DNA of 64,000 nt from Streptomyces sp. NBC_01233 (GCF_035989305.1 NZ_CP108514.1:5374501-5438500), one strand, 5' to 3'. Positions 1-9,460 are shown, numbered from the stretch's first letter. Translations and numbers: made by a program. Notes: generated from the sequence alone by a model not told the origin.

Positions 1-220
1 CCGCCGTGGCGCCGTCGGGGGCGCCGAAGTACTTGTACGTCACTCCCATGCCGCGGCCCTTGGGCAGGTCCTCGGCGGGCGTCGCGGGTCCCGGGACGGC
101 GTCGGCCGCCTCCGTGGCACGGCGGCGGTGCTTGCCCCGGCGGCGGGCCTCGCGGGCTTCGCGGGCGCGCTGCGGATCGAGGCCGTCCGTACCCTCGCCC
201 GGTCCACCACCGCGTTGCAT
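1..220 (-). CDS. Hypothetical protein, N-terminal part, cut by window edge
   Basis: A reverse-strand frame with strong G/C third positions runs off the left edge. The visible 73 residues are charged and Arg/Gly/Gln-rich, then reach DLPKGRGMGVTYKYFGAPDG, which looks like the start of a folded domain. I chose the ATG at 220 because GGTGGAG lies just upstream, though the spacing is short. An alternative ATG pair at about 284 has a better GGGGGAGG site but opens a different frame with poorer codon use. I do not recognise the family. It diverges from hemL. Confidence 0.5.
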   Translation of the reverse strand, partial: MQRGGGPGEGTDGLDPQRAREAREARRRGKHRRRATEAADAVPGPATPAEDLPKGRGMGVTYKYFGAPDGATA

Positions 221-353
221 ATCTCCACCCGACTGGTCTTGCTTGCCCCGGCCCCGCGGCCCCCGCCACGCAGCCTGATCATCATGGCAGTGACCTCCCC
301 CGCGGCGACGCGGTGAAACGCCCGTCCGCAAGTCTGTCGCGGCCTCTGAGACC

Positions 354-1676
354 ATGGCTGGTGTGAGCTACCCGTACCCGTATGAAGCCCCAGTTTCGCA
401 GACGCTCTTCGAGCGCGCCTCCCTCGTGACCCCCGGCGGCGTGAACTCTCCCGTGCGCGCCTTCCGCGCCGTGGGCGGTACGCCCCGGTTCATGGTGTCC
501 GGGACCGGTCCGTACCTCACCGACGCCGACGGTCGGGAGTATGTCGACCTCGTGTGCTCGTGGGGACCGATGATCCTCGGCCATTCCCACCCCGAGGTGA
601 TCGCGGCCGTCCAGGCGGCCGTGGCCCGCGGTACCTCCTTCGGCACGCCCGGTGAGGGCGAGGTGGCGCTCGCCGAGGAGATCGTGGCGCGCATCGAGCC
701 CGTCGAGCAGGTGCGGCTCGTCTCCTCGGGGACGGAGGCCACGATGTCGGCGATCCGCCTGGCGCGCGGTTTCACCGGCAGGGCCAAGGTCGTGAAGTTC
801 GCCGGCTGCTACCACGGCCATGTGGACGCGCTGCTGGCCGCGGCCGGTTCCGGGCTCGCGACCTTCGCACTGCCGGACACCCCCGGTGTGACGGGCGCGC
901 AGGCCGGCGACACGATCGTCCTCCCCTACAACGACCTGGAGGCGGTCCGGGCGGCCTTCGCCGCGCACCCCGGCGAGATCGCCTGCGTGATCACCGAGGC
1001 CGCGCCCGGCAACATGGGCGTCGTGACCCCGGCCGAGGGCTTCAACCAGGGGCTCGCCGACCTCTGTCGCGAGAACGGCGCCCTGTACATCTCCGACGAG
1101 GTGATGACGGGCTTCCGTACCTCCCGCGCCGGCTGGTACGGCGTCGACGGGGTCAAGCCCGACCTGATGACCTTCGGCAAGGTCATGGGCGGCGGCTTCC
1201 CGGCGGCGGCCTTCGGCGGCCGCCGCGACGTCATGGGCCACCTCGCGCCCGCCGGCCCGGTCTACCAGGCCGGCACCCTCTCCGGTAACCCGATCGCCAC
1301 CGCGGCCGGCCTCGCGCAGCTGCGCCTGCTGGACGCGGCCGCGTACGAGAAGGTCGACGCGGTGTCGCAGGAGATCCAGGGCCTGGTCAGCGGGGCGCTG
1401 GCCAAGGAGGGCGTGGCGCACCGGCTGCAGACCGCGTCGAACATGTTCTCCGTCTTCTTCACCGAGGGCGAGGTGCGCAACTACGACGACGCCAAGAAGC
1501 AGGAGAGCTTCCGCTTCAACGGCTTCTTCCACTCGATGCTGGCGCAGGGCGTCTACCTGCCGCCGTCCGCCTTCGAGTCCTGGTTCGTTTCCACCGCCCA
1601 CGACGAGCGGGCGATCGAGCGCATCGCGGCGGCGCTGCCCGCCGCCGCCCGAGCCGCCGCGGAGGCCACCGCATGA
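354..1676 (+). CDS. hemL: Glutamate-1-semialdehyde 2,1-aminomutase
   Basis: Converts glutamate-1-semialdehyde to 5-aminolevulinate, the last step of the C5 route to tetrapyrroles, in the cytosol with PLP. The 440-residue protein has the family length. It shows the PLP phosphate region SSGTEA at 124-129 and the Schiff-base lysine in [10 protein letters not shown] (K276), class III aminotransferase hallmarks that are specific to HemL in this context. The ATG at 354 could be replaced by GTG at 363, three codons in; neither changes the fold. The stop overlaps the next start by four bases (ATGA), so the phosphatase that follows is translationally coupled. Haem supply fits the cytochrome c maturation genes just downstream. 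Confidence 0.96.
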   Translation: MAGVSYPYPYEAPVSQTLFERASLVTPGGVNSPVRAFRAVGGTPRFMVSGTGPYLTDADGREYVDLVCSWGPMILGHSHPEVIAAVQAAVARGTSFGTPGEGEVALAEEIVARIEPVEQVRLVSSGTEATMSAIRLARGFTGRAKVVKFAGCYHGHVDALLAAAGSGLATFALPDTPGVTGAQAGDTIVLPYNDLEAVRAAFAAHPGEIACVITEAAPGNMGVVTPAEGFNQGLADLCRENGALYISDEVMTGFRTSRAGWYGVDGVKPDLMTFGKVMGGGFPAAAFGGRRDVMGHLAPAGPVYQAGTLSGNPIATAAGLAQLRLLDAAAYEKVDAVSQEIQGLVSGALAKEGVAHRLQTASNMFSVFFTEGEVRNYDDAKKQESFRFNGFFHSMLAQGVYLPPSAFESWFVSTAHDERAIERIAAALPAAARAAAEATA

Positions 1677-2353
1677 GCAGCAGCGAGATCACCGTCGTGC
1701 ACCTGGTGCGCCACGGCGAGGTGCACAATCCGGACGGGGTCCTCTACGGGCGTCGCGAGGGCTACCACCTCTCCGAGCTGGGCCGGCAGATGGCGGACCG
1801 GGTCGCCGAGCACCTCAAGGGCCGGGACATCGCCTACGTGGTGTCCTCCCCGCTGGAGCGGGCGCAGGAGACGGCGGAGCCGATCGCCAAGGTCCGCGGC
1901 CTGAGCCTGGCGACCGACGCCCGGCTGCTGGAGGCGGAGAACGTCTTCGAGGGCAAGACCTTCGGCGTCGGGGACGGCGCGCTGCGCAAGCCCGGCAACT
2001 GGAAGCACCTGACGAACCCGTTCAAGCCCTCCTGGGGCGAGCCGTACGTCGAGCAGGTGGTCCGGATGATGAGCGCGCTGGAGGCCGCGCGCGACGCGGC
2101 CCGCGGCCACGAGGCGGTGGCGGTCAGCCACCAGCTGCCGATCTGGATCGTGCGCAGCTTCGCGGAGAAGCGCCGGCTGTGGCACGACCCGCGCCGCCGC
2201 CAGTGCACCCTCGCCTCGCTGACGTCCTTCACGTTCCAGGGCGACAAGCTGATGTCGGTGGGCTACAGCGAGCCGGCCCGGGACCTGGTCCCGGCGCACC
2301 TGCTGGCCGGGGCGAAGCCGGTGAAGGGTGCGTCCAAGGCGTTCGGCGCCTGA
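1673..2353 (+). CDS. Histidine phosphatase (phosphoglycerate mutase) family protein
   Basis: A 226-residue cytosolic protein of the histidine phosphatase superfamily. It has the RHG motif at 13-15 ([11 protein letters not shown]), with His14 as the expected phospho-acceptor, an acid region [10 protein letters not shown] near 85-94 and the second catalytic His in AVSHQLP (H153). The family includes phosphatases and mutases, so the substrate cannot be read from the sequence. The start overlaps the hemL stop as ATGA, a coupling that suggests co-expression with hemL. The gene is followed by an AT-richer intergenic stretch. Confidence 0.9.
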   Translation: MSSSEITVVHLVRHGEVHNPDGVLYGRREGYHLSELGRQMADRVAEHLKGRDIAYVVSSPLERAQETAEPIAKVRGLSLATDARLLEAENVFEGKTFGVGDGALRKPGNWKHLTNPFKPSWGEPYVEQVVRMMSALEAARDAARGHEAVAVSHQLPIWIVRSFAEKRRLWHDPRRRQCTLASLTSFTFQGDKLMSVGYSEPARDLVPAHLLAGAKPVKGASKAFGA

Positions 2354-2528
2354 CGGATCGTTACGCCGTCCGGTTTTCTTGATCGACGCTCTGTTACGAA
2401 GCGTTACAGTTTTACCTAAATAAATACAAGTTGCGCCGGGAATCAACCTTCCAGTGCCGCAAGTCGCTCCGAATTGTCCGTTTATATGGATTCTGCGTGG
2501 GCTTGCGAGGGACGACGGGGAGGGTGGC

Positions 2529-3587
2529 GTGCGCGACTTCAGCCGAAGGGGAGTGCTCGGGCTCGGATTCGGGGCGGCCGCCGCGGTGGGGATCGCGGGC
2601 TGCGGCTCACCCGGCAAGGCCGAGCCCGGCACCCCCGGGCCGGTCAAGAATCCCAAGCCCGGCGGGAAGCCGGCGGCCAAGGTCATCGGTGACGGCTCCA
2701 CCGCCGACACCGGTCCGCAGCCGAACCAGCCGGACAAGCCCGTGCCCCTGCAGCCGGGCGAGACCCCGCCGCAGTTCGTCGTCTTCAGCTGGGACGGTGC
2801 GGGGGAGATCGGCAACGGCCTCTTCCCGCGCTTCCTCAAGCTCGCCAAGGACCACGGCGCGGCCATGACCTTCTTCCTCTCCGGCATCTACCTGCTGCCC
2901 GAGTCGAAGCGGAGCCTCTACCAGCCGCCGAACAACCCGGTCGGGGCCTCGGACATCGGCTACCTCAAGGACGAGAACGTCCGCTCCACCCTCACGTACG
3001 TCCGCGAGGCCTGGCTCGACGGGCACGAGATAGGCACCCACTTCAACGGTCACTTCTGCGGCGGGTCCGGCTCCGTCGGCCGGTGGACCCCGGAGGACTG
3101 GCAGAGCGAGATCGACCAGGCCGTGTCGTTCGTCACCAACTGGCGCACCCACACCGGTTTCGCCGACCTCGAGCCCCTGCCCTTCGACTACCGCAAGGAA
3201 CTGGCCGGCGCCCGCACCCCCTGCCTCCTCGGCCGGGACAGCCTGCTGCCGACCGCCCAGAGGCTGGGCTGGCGCTACGACTCCAGCTCGCCCGGCGGCC
3301 TCCAGGTCTGGCCGGTGCGCCGGTCCGGCGTCTGGGACCTGCCGCTGCAGTCCGCGCCGCTCTTCATCGGCAACCACTTCGAGGAGTGGAACGGCGGCAT
3401 CTACATGGACGCCGTCGAGGAAGCCCTCAAAGGCATGGCGGACAAAAGGGATGTACGGCTCGTATCCTTCCGGCAGTTCACCGACTGGCTGGACGTCCAG
3501 GACCCCAAGGTGCTCGCCAGGCTCCGCGGTCTCGGCCCGGGCCGGGCGCCGGCCGGCGGGTGGAGCGCGTACCTGACCGCGGCCTGA
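2529..3587 (+). CDS. Tat-type lipoprotein with polysaccharide deacetylase-like domain
   Basis: 352 residues from a GTG preceded by GGGGAGGG. The N-terminus has twin arginines (R6-R7), a hydrophobic stretch and lipobox IAGC with C25, so it is probably a Tat-exported lipoprotein. A Pro/Gly-rich linker (30-80) leads to a NodB-like fold: FSWDGAG with D89, TFFLSGIY at 114-121, and GHEIGTHFNGH with H171 and H175 in the H-x3-H spacing used for metal binding in polysaccharide deacetylases. A cell-wall or carbohydrate role is inferred; the substrate is unknown. The upstream 175 bp are AT-richer than the surroundings and probably hold the promoter, but I could not settle on a clear -35/-10 pair. Confidence 0.8.
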   Translation: MRDFSRRGVLGLGFGAAAAVGIAGCGSPGKAEPGTPGPVKNPKPGGKPAAKVIGDGSTADTGPQPNQPDKPVPLQPGETPPQFVVFSWDGAGEIGNGLFPRFLKLAKDHGAAMTFFLSGIYLLPESKRSLYQPPNNPVGASDIGYLKDENVRSTLTYVREAWLDGHEIGTHFNGHFCGGSGSVGRWTPEDWQSEIDQAVSFVTNWRTHTGFADLEPLPFDYRKELAGARTPCLLGRDSLLPTAQRLGWRYDSSSPGGLQVWPVRRSGVWDLPLQSAPLFIGNHFEEWNGGIYMDAVEEALKGMADKRDVRLVSFRQFTDWLDVQDPKVLARLRGLGPGRAPAGGWSAYLTAA

Positions 3588-3590
3588 CGG

Positions 3591-3631
3591 CCGGCCGGTC
3601 TGCGCCCGATCACCGGCCGGTCTGCGCCCGA
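3591..3631. repeat. 19-bp direct repeat pair
   Basis: CCGGCCGGTCTGCGCCCGA occurs at 3591-3609 and again at 3613-3631, a 22-bp period, just after the deacetylase-like gene and about 20 bp before a -35 hexamer. It looks like a short tandem duplication. A regulatory role is possible but not shown. Confidence 0.8.
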
Positions 3632-3650
3632 CCATTGCCTGACCAGGGCA

Positions 3651-3680
3651 TTGACATCCCCGCGGGGGGCGCGGTAGATC
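3651..3680 (+). promoter_or_regulatory. Probable vegetative promoter for the cytochrome c maturation operon
   Basis: TTGACA (3651-3656), an 18-bp spacer and TAGATC (3675-3680) form a near-consensus Streptomyces sigma-HrdB-type promoter, 28 bp upstream of the TlpA-like gene's ATG. It would drive the four genes to 7972. Confidence 0.7.
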
Positions 3681-3708
3681 CGCGAATTGCTCATGCGAAA
3701 CTTTTCAC

Positions 3709-4356
3709 ATGAGCCTTAGCCGCGTCCGTGTTCGTCGCAGGAGCCGCCGCTCGACCAGCGGCCGTGCCACCCTCCCCGCCGTGGTGACCGCGGTGACCGT
3801 CGCGGGCGTCATGACCCTGACGTCCTGCACCGGCTCGGACGGCGGCAAGACGACCTCCACCGGTGGCAACTACGTCACGGGCGCGACCGGCATCTCCACC
3901 GCCGCCAAGGGGGAGCGCGTCGAGGCCCCCAAGCTCGACGGCGAGACCGTCGACGGCAAGACCCTCGACACCACCACCCTCAAGGGCAAGGTCGTCGTCC
4001 TCAACGTCTGGGGATCCTGGTGCCCGCCGTGCCGCGCCGAGGCCCCCGACTTCGCGAAGGTCTCCAAGGAGCTGGCCGACGCCGGCAAGGACGTCGCCTT
4101 CGTCGGCATCAACACCCGCGACAGCAGCACGCAGAACGCGGCCGCCTTCGAGGAGAACTTCGGGATCACCTACCCGAGCCTCTACGACCCCGCGGGGAAG
4201 CTGATGCTGCGCTTCCCCAAGGGCACGCTCAACCCGAACGCGATCCCCTCCACGATCATCCTCGACAGGGAGGGCAAGATCGCCGCCCGCACCCTGGCCC
4301 CGCTGGGCGAGGAGCGACTGCGCTCGATGATCGACCCGATCCTCGCGGAGCAGTGA
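3709..4356 (+). CDS. TlpA/ResA-like thiol-disulfide oxidoreductase lipoprotein
   Basis: A 215-residue exported thioredoxin-fold protein. The basic N-terminus and hydrophobic core end in lipobox LTSC (C40). The TlpA/ResA-type active site WCPPC sits at C105 and C108, followed by EAPDF. Such proteins reduce apocytochrome c cysteines on the outer face of the membrane, taking electrons from CcdA. It is the first gene of a tight run (ccdA, resB, resC), and that context supports a role in system II cytochrome c maturation rather than general redox housekeeping. Confidence 0.9.
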   Translation: MSLSRVRVRRRSRRSTSGRATLPAVVTAVTVAGVMTLTSCTGSDGGKTTSTGGNYVTGATGISTAAKGERVEAPKLDGETVDGKTLDTTTLKGKVVVLNVWGSWCPPCRAEAPDFAKVSKELADAGKDVAFVGINTRDSSTQNAAAFEENFGITYPSLYDPAGKLMLRFPKGTLNPNAIPSTIILDREGKIAARTLAPLGEERLRSMIDPILAEQ

Positions 4357-4360
4357 CCTC

Positions 4361-5134
4361 GTGGTCGACTACGTGCTCGCCGCCGAGGCGACCGGCGTGA
4401 ACACCACCGTGCTGAGCGGGGCGCTGCTGCTGGCCCTGCCCATCTCGGTCCTCGCGGGGCTCGTCTCCTTCTTCTCGCCCTGCGTGCTCCCGCTGGTCCC
4501 CGGCTACCTCTCCTACGTGACCGGCGTCAGCGGAGCCGACCTCGCCGAGGCGCGACGCGGGCGGATGCTGGCGGGCGCGGCCCTGTTCATCGCCGGCTTC
4601 ACCGCCGTCTTCGTCTCCACCGGCGCGCTCTTCGGCTACTTCGGGGAGACCCTCCGGGAGAACAACGAGATCATCTCCCGGGTCCTGGGCGGCCTGGTGA
4701 TCGTTCTCGGCCTCTTCTTCATGGGCGCGATACCGGGTCTGACGATGAGGGAGTTCCGCTTCCACAAGAAGCCGACGGCCGGCCTGCTCGGCGCCCCGCT
4801 GCTGGGCGTGCTCTTCGGCGTCGGCTGGACCCCCTGCATGGGCCCGACCCTCGCGGCCGTCACCACGCTCTCCCTCGACCAGGCGAGCGCCGGCCGGGGC
4901 GCGCTGCTGACCGTCGCCTACTGCCTCGGACTCGGCGTGCCGTTCATCCTCACCGCGCTCGCGTTCCGCAAGGCGCTCGGCGCATTCGGCTGGGTGAAGA
5001 AGCACTATGCGTGGGTGATGCGCATCGGCGGAGGCATGCTGATCCTGACCGGTCTGCTGCTCGTCACAGGAATGTGGGCCAGCATCGTCAGCGACATGCA
5101 GAGCTGGACCCAAAGCTTCACGGTGGGGATCTGA
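4361..5134 (+). CDS. ccdA: Cytochrome c biogenesis protein CcdA
   Basis: A 257-residue, six-helix membrane protein of the CcdA/DsbD-beta family, which passes electrons from cytosolic thioredoxin to the extracytoplasmic thioredoxin-like partner. Both functional cysteines are present: [14 protein letters not shown] (C41) in the first helix and [10 protein letters not shown] (C159) in the fourth. The GTG start lies four bases after the TlpA-like gene's stop. It precedes resB in the same operon. Confidence 0.93.
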   Translation: MVDYVLAAEATGVNTTVLSGALLLALPISVLAGLVSFFSPCVLPLVPGYLSYVTGVSGADLAEARRGRMLAGAALFIAGFTAVFVSTGALFGYFGETLRENNEIISRVLGGLVIVLGLFFMGAIPGLTMREFRFHKKPTAGLLGAPLLGVLFGVGWTPCMGPTLAAVTTLSLDQASAGRGALLTVAYCLGLGVPFILTALAFRKALGAFGWVKKHYAWVMRIGGGMLILTGLLLVTGMWASIVSDMQSWTQSFTVGI

Positions 5135-5147
5135 GGACTACACGGAC

Positions 5148-6890
5148 ATGAGTACGACTGACAAGGCATCCACCGAGGCGTCGCCCGAATCCGGCGCGGC
5201 GGACGCCACCGAGTCCGCCGCGGACCCCGCGGAGGCCGTGGCCGGAGCCCAGCTCTCCACCGCCCCGCTGGAGGACAGCCCCACCGGGCCGGCCGTCGGC
5301 ATCGGCGTGATCGGCTGGGCCCGCTGGTTCTGGCGGCAGCTCACCTCCATGCGGGTGGCGCTGATCCTGCTCTTCCTGCTGTCCCTGGGCGCCATCCCCG
5401 GCTCCCTCATTCCGCAGAGCAACGTCGACGAGTCGAAGGTCATCGACTGGAAGCGGGCCCATGCGTCCTGGGTGACCGTGGCCGAGAAGCTCCAGCTCTT
5501 CGACGTCTACAGCTCGGTGTGGTTCTCCGCGATCTACCTGCTGCTGTTCATCTCGCTGGTCGGCTGCATCCTGCCGCGCTCCTGGCAGTTCGTCGGCCAG
5601 CTCCGCGGCCGTCCGCCGGGCGCCCCCAAGCGGCTCGACCGGCTCCCCGCCCACACCACCTGGCGCACCGGGAAGACCCCGGACGAGGTCCTCTCGTACG
5701 CCACGGCCGTGCTCCGCGGGCGCCGCTTCCGGACCGAGGCCGGCAGGGGGCACGTCGCGGCGGAGAAGGGCTACCTCCGCGAGGCCGGCAACCTGATCTT
5801 CCACGTCGCGCTGATCGTGATGCTGGTGGCCTTCGCCTGGGGCCAGTACTTCAAGTCCGAGGGCGGCAAGCTGGTCCTGCGCGGCACCGGCTTCTCGAAC
5901 ACGCTCACCCAGTACGACGACTTCAAGGCCGGCACCCTCTTCCACCCCGACGACCTGCCGCCGTTCAGCTTCACGCTGGACCGGTTCGACGCGACGTACG
6001 AGCTGAGCGGCCCGCAGAAGGGCACCCCGCGCGACTTCAAGGCGTACGTCACCTTCAGCGAAGGCGCCCACGGCAAGCCGGAGAAGCGCGAGATCCAGGT
6101 CAACAAGCCCCTCCAGGTCGACGGCTCCAAGGTCTACCTGCTGGGCCACGGCTACGCGCCGATCATCTCGGTGACCGACCCCACCGGCAAGGTGATCTTC
6201 AAGGACGCCGTGCCGATGCTCCCGCAGGACTCCAACCTGACCTCCACCGGAGCGATCAAGGTCACCGACGGCTACAAGGACAAGGACGGCAAGAAGGAGC
6301 AGCTCGGCTTCAACGCCGTCTTCGTGCCGGCCTACGCCGGCGAGGGCCAGGGCACGATGTTCTCCCAGTTCCCGGCCGTGCTCCAGCCGCGGCTCATGCT
6401 CAACGCGTGGCACGGCAGCCTCGGCGTGGACTCGGGCCTGCCGCAGAACGTGTACGTGCTCAAGACGGACAAGATGCAGTCCTTCAAGGACGAGTCCGGC
6501 GAGGCGTTCAAGCAGAAGCTCTCGCTCGGCGACACGATGACCCTGCCGGACGGCGCGGGCACCGTGAAGTTCGAGGGCATCGAGCGGTGGGCCACCTTCT
6601 CCGTCACCCACCAGCCCGGCAGCGGCCTCGCTCTCGCCGGCGCGATCTCCGCCATCGCGGGCCTGGCCGGATCCCTGTTCATCCAGCGCCGCCGGATCTG
6701 GGTCCGCGCGGTGGCCGGCCCGGACGGCGTGACCGTCGTCGAAATGGCGGGTCTGGGCCGCAGCGAGTCCGCCAGGCTCCCGCAGGAGCTGGCGGCCCTC
6801 GCCGCCGCGCTGCACCGGCAGGCGCCGACCGCGCCCGCCGCACTTGCCGAACCACGTGTCGAAGAAACCCCTGAAGGAGAGCGCGGATGA
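5148..6890 (+). CDS. resB: Cytochrome c biogenesis protein ResB
   Basis: A 580-residue membrane protein matching ResB/Ccs1. It has an acidic, Ala-rich N-terminus (1-45), three membrane segments in the first half (RVALILLFLLSLGAIPGSLIP at about 66-86, the second near 127-143, the third near 213-227), a long extracytoplasmic domain, and a last helix near 487-507. With ResC/CcsB it forms the system II haem-handling and cytochrome c ligation complex. The gene ends with ATGA overlap onto the ResC gene. Confidence 0.93.
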   Translation: MSTTDKASTEASPESGAADATESAADPAEAVAGAQLSTAPLEDSPTGPAVGIGVIGWARWFWRQLTSMRVALILLFLLSLGAIPGSLIPQSNVDESKVIDWKRAHASWVTVAEKLQLFDVYSSVWFSAIYLLLFISLVGCILPRSWQFVGQLRGRPPGAPKRLDRLPAHTTWRTGKTPDEVLSYATAVLRGRRFRTEAGRGHVAAEKGYLREAGNLIFHVALIVMLVAFAWGQYFKSEGGKLVLRGTGFSNTLTQYDDFKAGTLFHPDDLPPFSFTLDRFDATYELSGPQKGTPRDFKAYVTFSEGAHGKPEKREIQVNKPLQVDGSKVYLLGHGYAPIISVTDPTGKVIFKDAVPMLPQDSNLTSTGAIKVTDGYKDKDGKKEQLGFNAVFVPAYAGEGQGTMFSQFPAVLQPRLMLNAWHGSLGVDSGLPQNVYVLKTDKMQSFKDESGEAFKQKLSLGDTMTLPDGAGTVKFEGIERWATFSVTHQPGSGLALAGAISAIAGLAGSLFIQRRRIWVRAVAGPDGVTVVEMAGLGRSESARLPQELAALAAALHRQAPTAPAALAEPRVEETPEGERG

Positions 6891-7972
6891 CGCCGCTCGC
6901 AGCCGCAGCCAATGAGAATCTGGCTCAGATCAGCAACTACCTGATCTATTCGTCGATGGCGGTCTACACGCTCGCCTTCTTCGCGCACATCGCCGAGTGG
7001 ACCTTCGGCAGCCGCAGCAAGGTGGCCCGTACGGCCGCCGCGCTGACCGGCGCCGCGGAGGCCCAGGACGCGCCCGCCGTGCAGGTCCGCGGCAAGGGCG
7101 GCGGCACGGCCGTCCTCGACCAGCCGAAGGTCGTCACCCGCTCGGCCGCCGGCACCCGCGACGTGCCGGACGGCCCCGGCGCCGGCGGCGGCACCGTGCA
7201 GGGCGACCTCTACGGGCGGATCGCGATCTCGCTGACCGCGCTCGCCTTCCTCATCGAGGCGGGCGGCGTCCTCGCCCGCGCGATGTCGGTGCAGCGGGCC
7301 CCGTGGGGCAACATGTACGAGTTCTCGATCACCTTCTCCACGGTGGCCGTCGGCACGTACCTGGCGCTGCTCGCCCTGAAGAAGAACGTGCGCTGGCTCG
7401 GCCTGATCCTGGTCACCAGCGTGCTGCTGGACCTCGGCATCGCCGTCAAGATCCTCTACACCGACAGCGACCAGCTGGTTCCGGCCCTGCACTCGTACTG
7501 GCTGTGGATCCACGTCTCCACCGCGATCTTCTGCGGCGCCGTCTTCTACATCGGCGCGGCCGGCGCGGTCCTCTACCTCTTCCGCGACGCCTACGAGGGC
7601 CGGCTCGCGAACGGCCGGACCGCGGGGAAGTTCTACGCGTCGGTGATGGAGCGGCTGCCCTCCGCGGCCTCGCTCGACAAGTTCTCGTACCGGATCAACG
7701 CGGCCGTCTTCCCGCTGTGGACCTTCACGATCATCGCGGGCGCGATCTGGGCGGGCGACGCCTGGGGCCGCTACTGGAACTGGGACCCCAAGGAGGTCTG
7801 GTCCTTCGTGACCTGGGTGGCGTACGCCGCCTACCTGCACGCCCGCGCCACCGCCGGCTGGAAGGGCCGCAAGGCCGCGTACCTCGCGCTCTTCGCCTTC
7901 GCCTGCTGGATCTGGAACTACTACGGCGTGAACATGTTCCTCAACGGCCTGCACTCCTACTCGGGCGTCTGA
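6887..7972 (+). CDS. ccsB: Cytochrome c biogenesis protein ResC/CcsB
   Basis: A 361-residue polytopic protein with the haem-handling WWD motif (WAGDAWGRYWNWDPKEVW starting at residue 288) that defines CcsA/CcsB/ResC. An inserted Ala/Gly-rich loop lies at about 45-105 between the first two helices, a common actinobacterial feature. It presents haem to the apocytochrome with ResB. The start overlaps resB by four bases. It is the last gene of the operon; a short SRPBCC gene follows 25 bp on. Confidence 0.94.
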   Translation: MTPLAAAANENLAQISNYLIYSSMAVYTLAFFAHIAEWTFGSRSKVARTAAALTGAAEAQDAPAVQVRGKGGGTAVLDQPKVVTRSAAGTRDVPDGPGAGGGTVQGDLYGRIAISLTALAFLIEAGGVLARAMSVQRAPWGNMYEFSITFSTVAVGTYLALLALKKNVRWLGLILVTSVLLDLGIAVKILYTDSDQLVPALHSYWLWIHVSTAIFCGAVFYIGAAGAVLYLFRDAYEGRLANGRTAGKFYASVMERLPSAASLDKFSYRINAAVFPLWTFTIIAGAIWAGDAWGRYWNWDPKEVWSFVTWVAYAAYLHARATAGWKGRKAAYLALFAFACWIWNYYGVNMFLNGLHSYSGV

Positions 7973-7997
7973 CCGGCAGGAGTGGGACGCTGGTGGC

Positions 7998-8501
7998 ATG
8001 TCTCTCGTGAGCCACGCCACCAGCGAGCGCCGCGGCGAGGACCGCTGGCTGCTCCGCTTCGAGCTGCACCTGCCGTACTCCTACGAGGCGCTCTGGCCCG
8101 CCCTGACCACGCCGGACGGGCTGCGCGGCTGGCTGGCCGCGGCGGACGTCCTGGAGCGCAGGCTCGGCGGGGCGGTCACGCTGCGCTGGCTGAACACCGG
8201 GACCGTGGCGACCGGGCGGATCACCGCCTGGGACGTCGAACGGGTCGCGGAGTACACCGTCACCGAGCACGGGCGGATCCGCTTCCACCTGGAAGCGGTC
8301 GGGACCGATTCGACGGTGATCCGGTTCGTGAACGAGCGCGGCGGGTCGGAGGACGAGCGCCTCGACTGCCTGGCTGGCTGGCACGAGCACTTCGAGCTGC
8401 TGGAATCCGCGCTGGGCGGCCGCCCGGCGAACTGGGCGGCCTGGACGGACGCCCGCTGGTCGCAGCTGCGCGACGCCTACGCCTCCTTCACCAGGGCGTA
8501 G
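7998..8501 (+). CDS. SRPBCC (AHSA1-like) family protein
   Basis: A 167-residue soluble protein with the START/Bet v 1-like pattern: an N-terminal strand LRFELHLPYSYEALWPALTTPDGLRGWL, a central TVTEHGRIRFHLEAVG and a C-terminal amphipathic helix. This fold binds hydrophobic ligands; no ligand or enzyme activity can be assigned. It lies 25 bp after ccsB, so read-through is possible, and it converges with the marR gene. Confidence 0.75.
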   Translation: MSLVSHATSERRGEDRWLLRFELHLPYSYEALWPALTTPDGLRGWLAAADVLERRLGGAVTLRWLNTGTVATGRITAWDVERVAEYTVTEHGRIRFHLEAVGTDSTVIRFVNERGGSEDERLDCLAGWHEHFELLESALGGRPANWAAWTDARWSQLRDAYASFTRA

Positions 8502-8529
8502 GCCGTACGGGGTCCCGGCCGGGCGGACC

Positions 8530-8994
8530 TCACCACACCGGGCGCAGTGGCGGCAGCCCGTCGTCCCCGTGGAGCGCGCGCACGAGGCGCCCGAGCTCCT
8601 GGCGCAGGACCGTGAGGTCGGCGCTGCCGGCCAGTTCGGCCTCCAGCTCGTGCAGGATCCGGCCCGCGACGCCGAGGTGGGCATCGGCCGCCGGGGTCAG
8701 CACCACCAGCTTGCGGCGGCCGCCCGCGGGGTGCGGCTCGCGCCGGACGTAGCCGCGTTTCTCCAGGTCGTCGACGATCTGCCCGGCGGCCTGCTTGGTC
8801 ACCCCGAGCCGTTCGGCGAGCTCGGTGGCGGTGGCGCCGGGGCCCTTCAGGGCCTGGAAGGCCATGCCGTGCAGGGGGCGCAGGTCCGGGTATCCGGCCT
8901 CGGCGACGCGCCGGGTGAACTCGCCCAGCACCAGCTGGAAGCCCAGCCCGAGCAGGAAGGTCAGCTCGACGCCCTCGTTCTCGTCTCTCGTCAC
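8530..8994 (-). CDS. MarR family transcriptional regulator
   Basis: 154 residues from the GTG at 8994. The winged-helix core is clear: FQALKGPGATATELAERLGVTKQAAGQIVDDLEKRGYV with a basic wing (RREPHPAGGRRK). A TTG at 9021 is in frame but lies inside the inverted-repeat operator; the GTG leaves that operator 17 bp upstream, so I prefer it. The gene diverges from a cupin gene, the usual arrangement for a repressor controlling itself and its neighbour. Confidence 0.88.
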   Translation of the reverse strand: MTRDENEGVELTFLLGLGFQLVLGEFTRRVAEAGYPDLRPLHGMAFQALKGPGATATELAERLGVTKQAAGQIVDDLEKRGYVRREPHPAGGRRKLVVLTPAADAHLGVAGRILHELEAELAGSADLTVLRQELGRLVRALHGDDGLPPLRPVW

Positions 8995-9010
8995 GCAAAT
9001 ATGGTGACAC

Positions 9011-9065
9011 GACTGAGTCAAGCTGCTTTACTCACCCTTGTCGAGTAAAGCAGCTTGACTCAGTC
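9011..9065. promoter_or_regulatory. Perfect 23-bp inverted repeat: likely MarR operator pair
   Basis: Bases 9011-9033 are the exact reverse complement of 9043-9065, with a 9-base centre. Each arm contains a 17-bp imperfect palindrome (AGTCAAGCTGCTTTACT and its complement), the length expected for one MarR dimer. The site lies between the marR GTG (8994) and the cupin start (9089), so two dimers could close both promoters. TTGACT within each arm may be a -35 element facing outward. Confidence 0.8.
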
Positions 9066-9088
9066 GCGACGAGAAGACGAGGACCGCC

Positions 9089-9460
9089 TTGCACGTCATC
9101 ACCGTTTCGCCCGAGCACGTCACCGCCACCCCGAACGCCACCATGACCGGCCGCGCCGCCCCCAGCCGGGGCAGCTGCGAGCTCAGCACCTGGCACGTCG
9201 ACATGGCCGCCGGCATCACCGGACCCGAGCACTCCGTCAACCGCGAGCAGGTCTGGCTGCTCACCGCCGGATCCCTGGAGGTCACCTGCGACGGCCGTAC
9301 CGAGAAGGTCGCCGCCGGCCAGACCCTGGTCCTTCCGCCCGACGTGCTGCGCCGGATCCACGCCCCCGAGAACTTCGAGGCGTACGTGGCCATGCGCGCC
9401 GACGGGGTGGCCACCGTCCCGGGGACCGAGGGCACCCGCGTCCTGCCCTGGGCGCAGTGA
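9089..9460 (+). CDS. Small cupin-domain protein
   Basis: A 123-residue single-domain cupin from a TTG start, with ACGAGGA upstream. The two cupin motifs are recognisable: GPEHSVNREQVWLLTAGSLEV (motif 1 region; H and E are potential metal ligands) and PPDVLRRIHAPENFEA (motif 2). Cupins of this size act in small-molecule binding, isomerisation or oxidation. It is divergently transcribed from marR across a double operator, so it is the likely target of that regulator. Substrate unknown. Confidence 0.78.
   Translation: MHVITVSPEHVTATPNATMTGRAAPSRGSCELSTWHVDMAAGITGPEHSVNREQVWLLTAGSLEVTCDGRTEKVAAGQTLVLPPDVLRRIHAPENFEAYVAMRADGVATVPGTEGTRVLPWAQ

Noticed and set aside
282..1601. A 439-codon open frame antisense to hemL
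   Set aside because: Mirror of G/C third-position bias in hemL; composition is low-complexity (Gly/Arg/His/Val) and hemL is unambiguous.
2371..2430. Promoter before the deacetylase-like lipoprotein gene
   Set aside because: TTGATC and TACAGT are present but 20 bp apart; no pair convincing enough to annotate.
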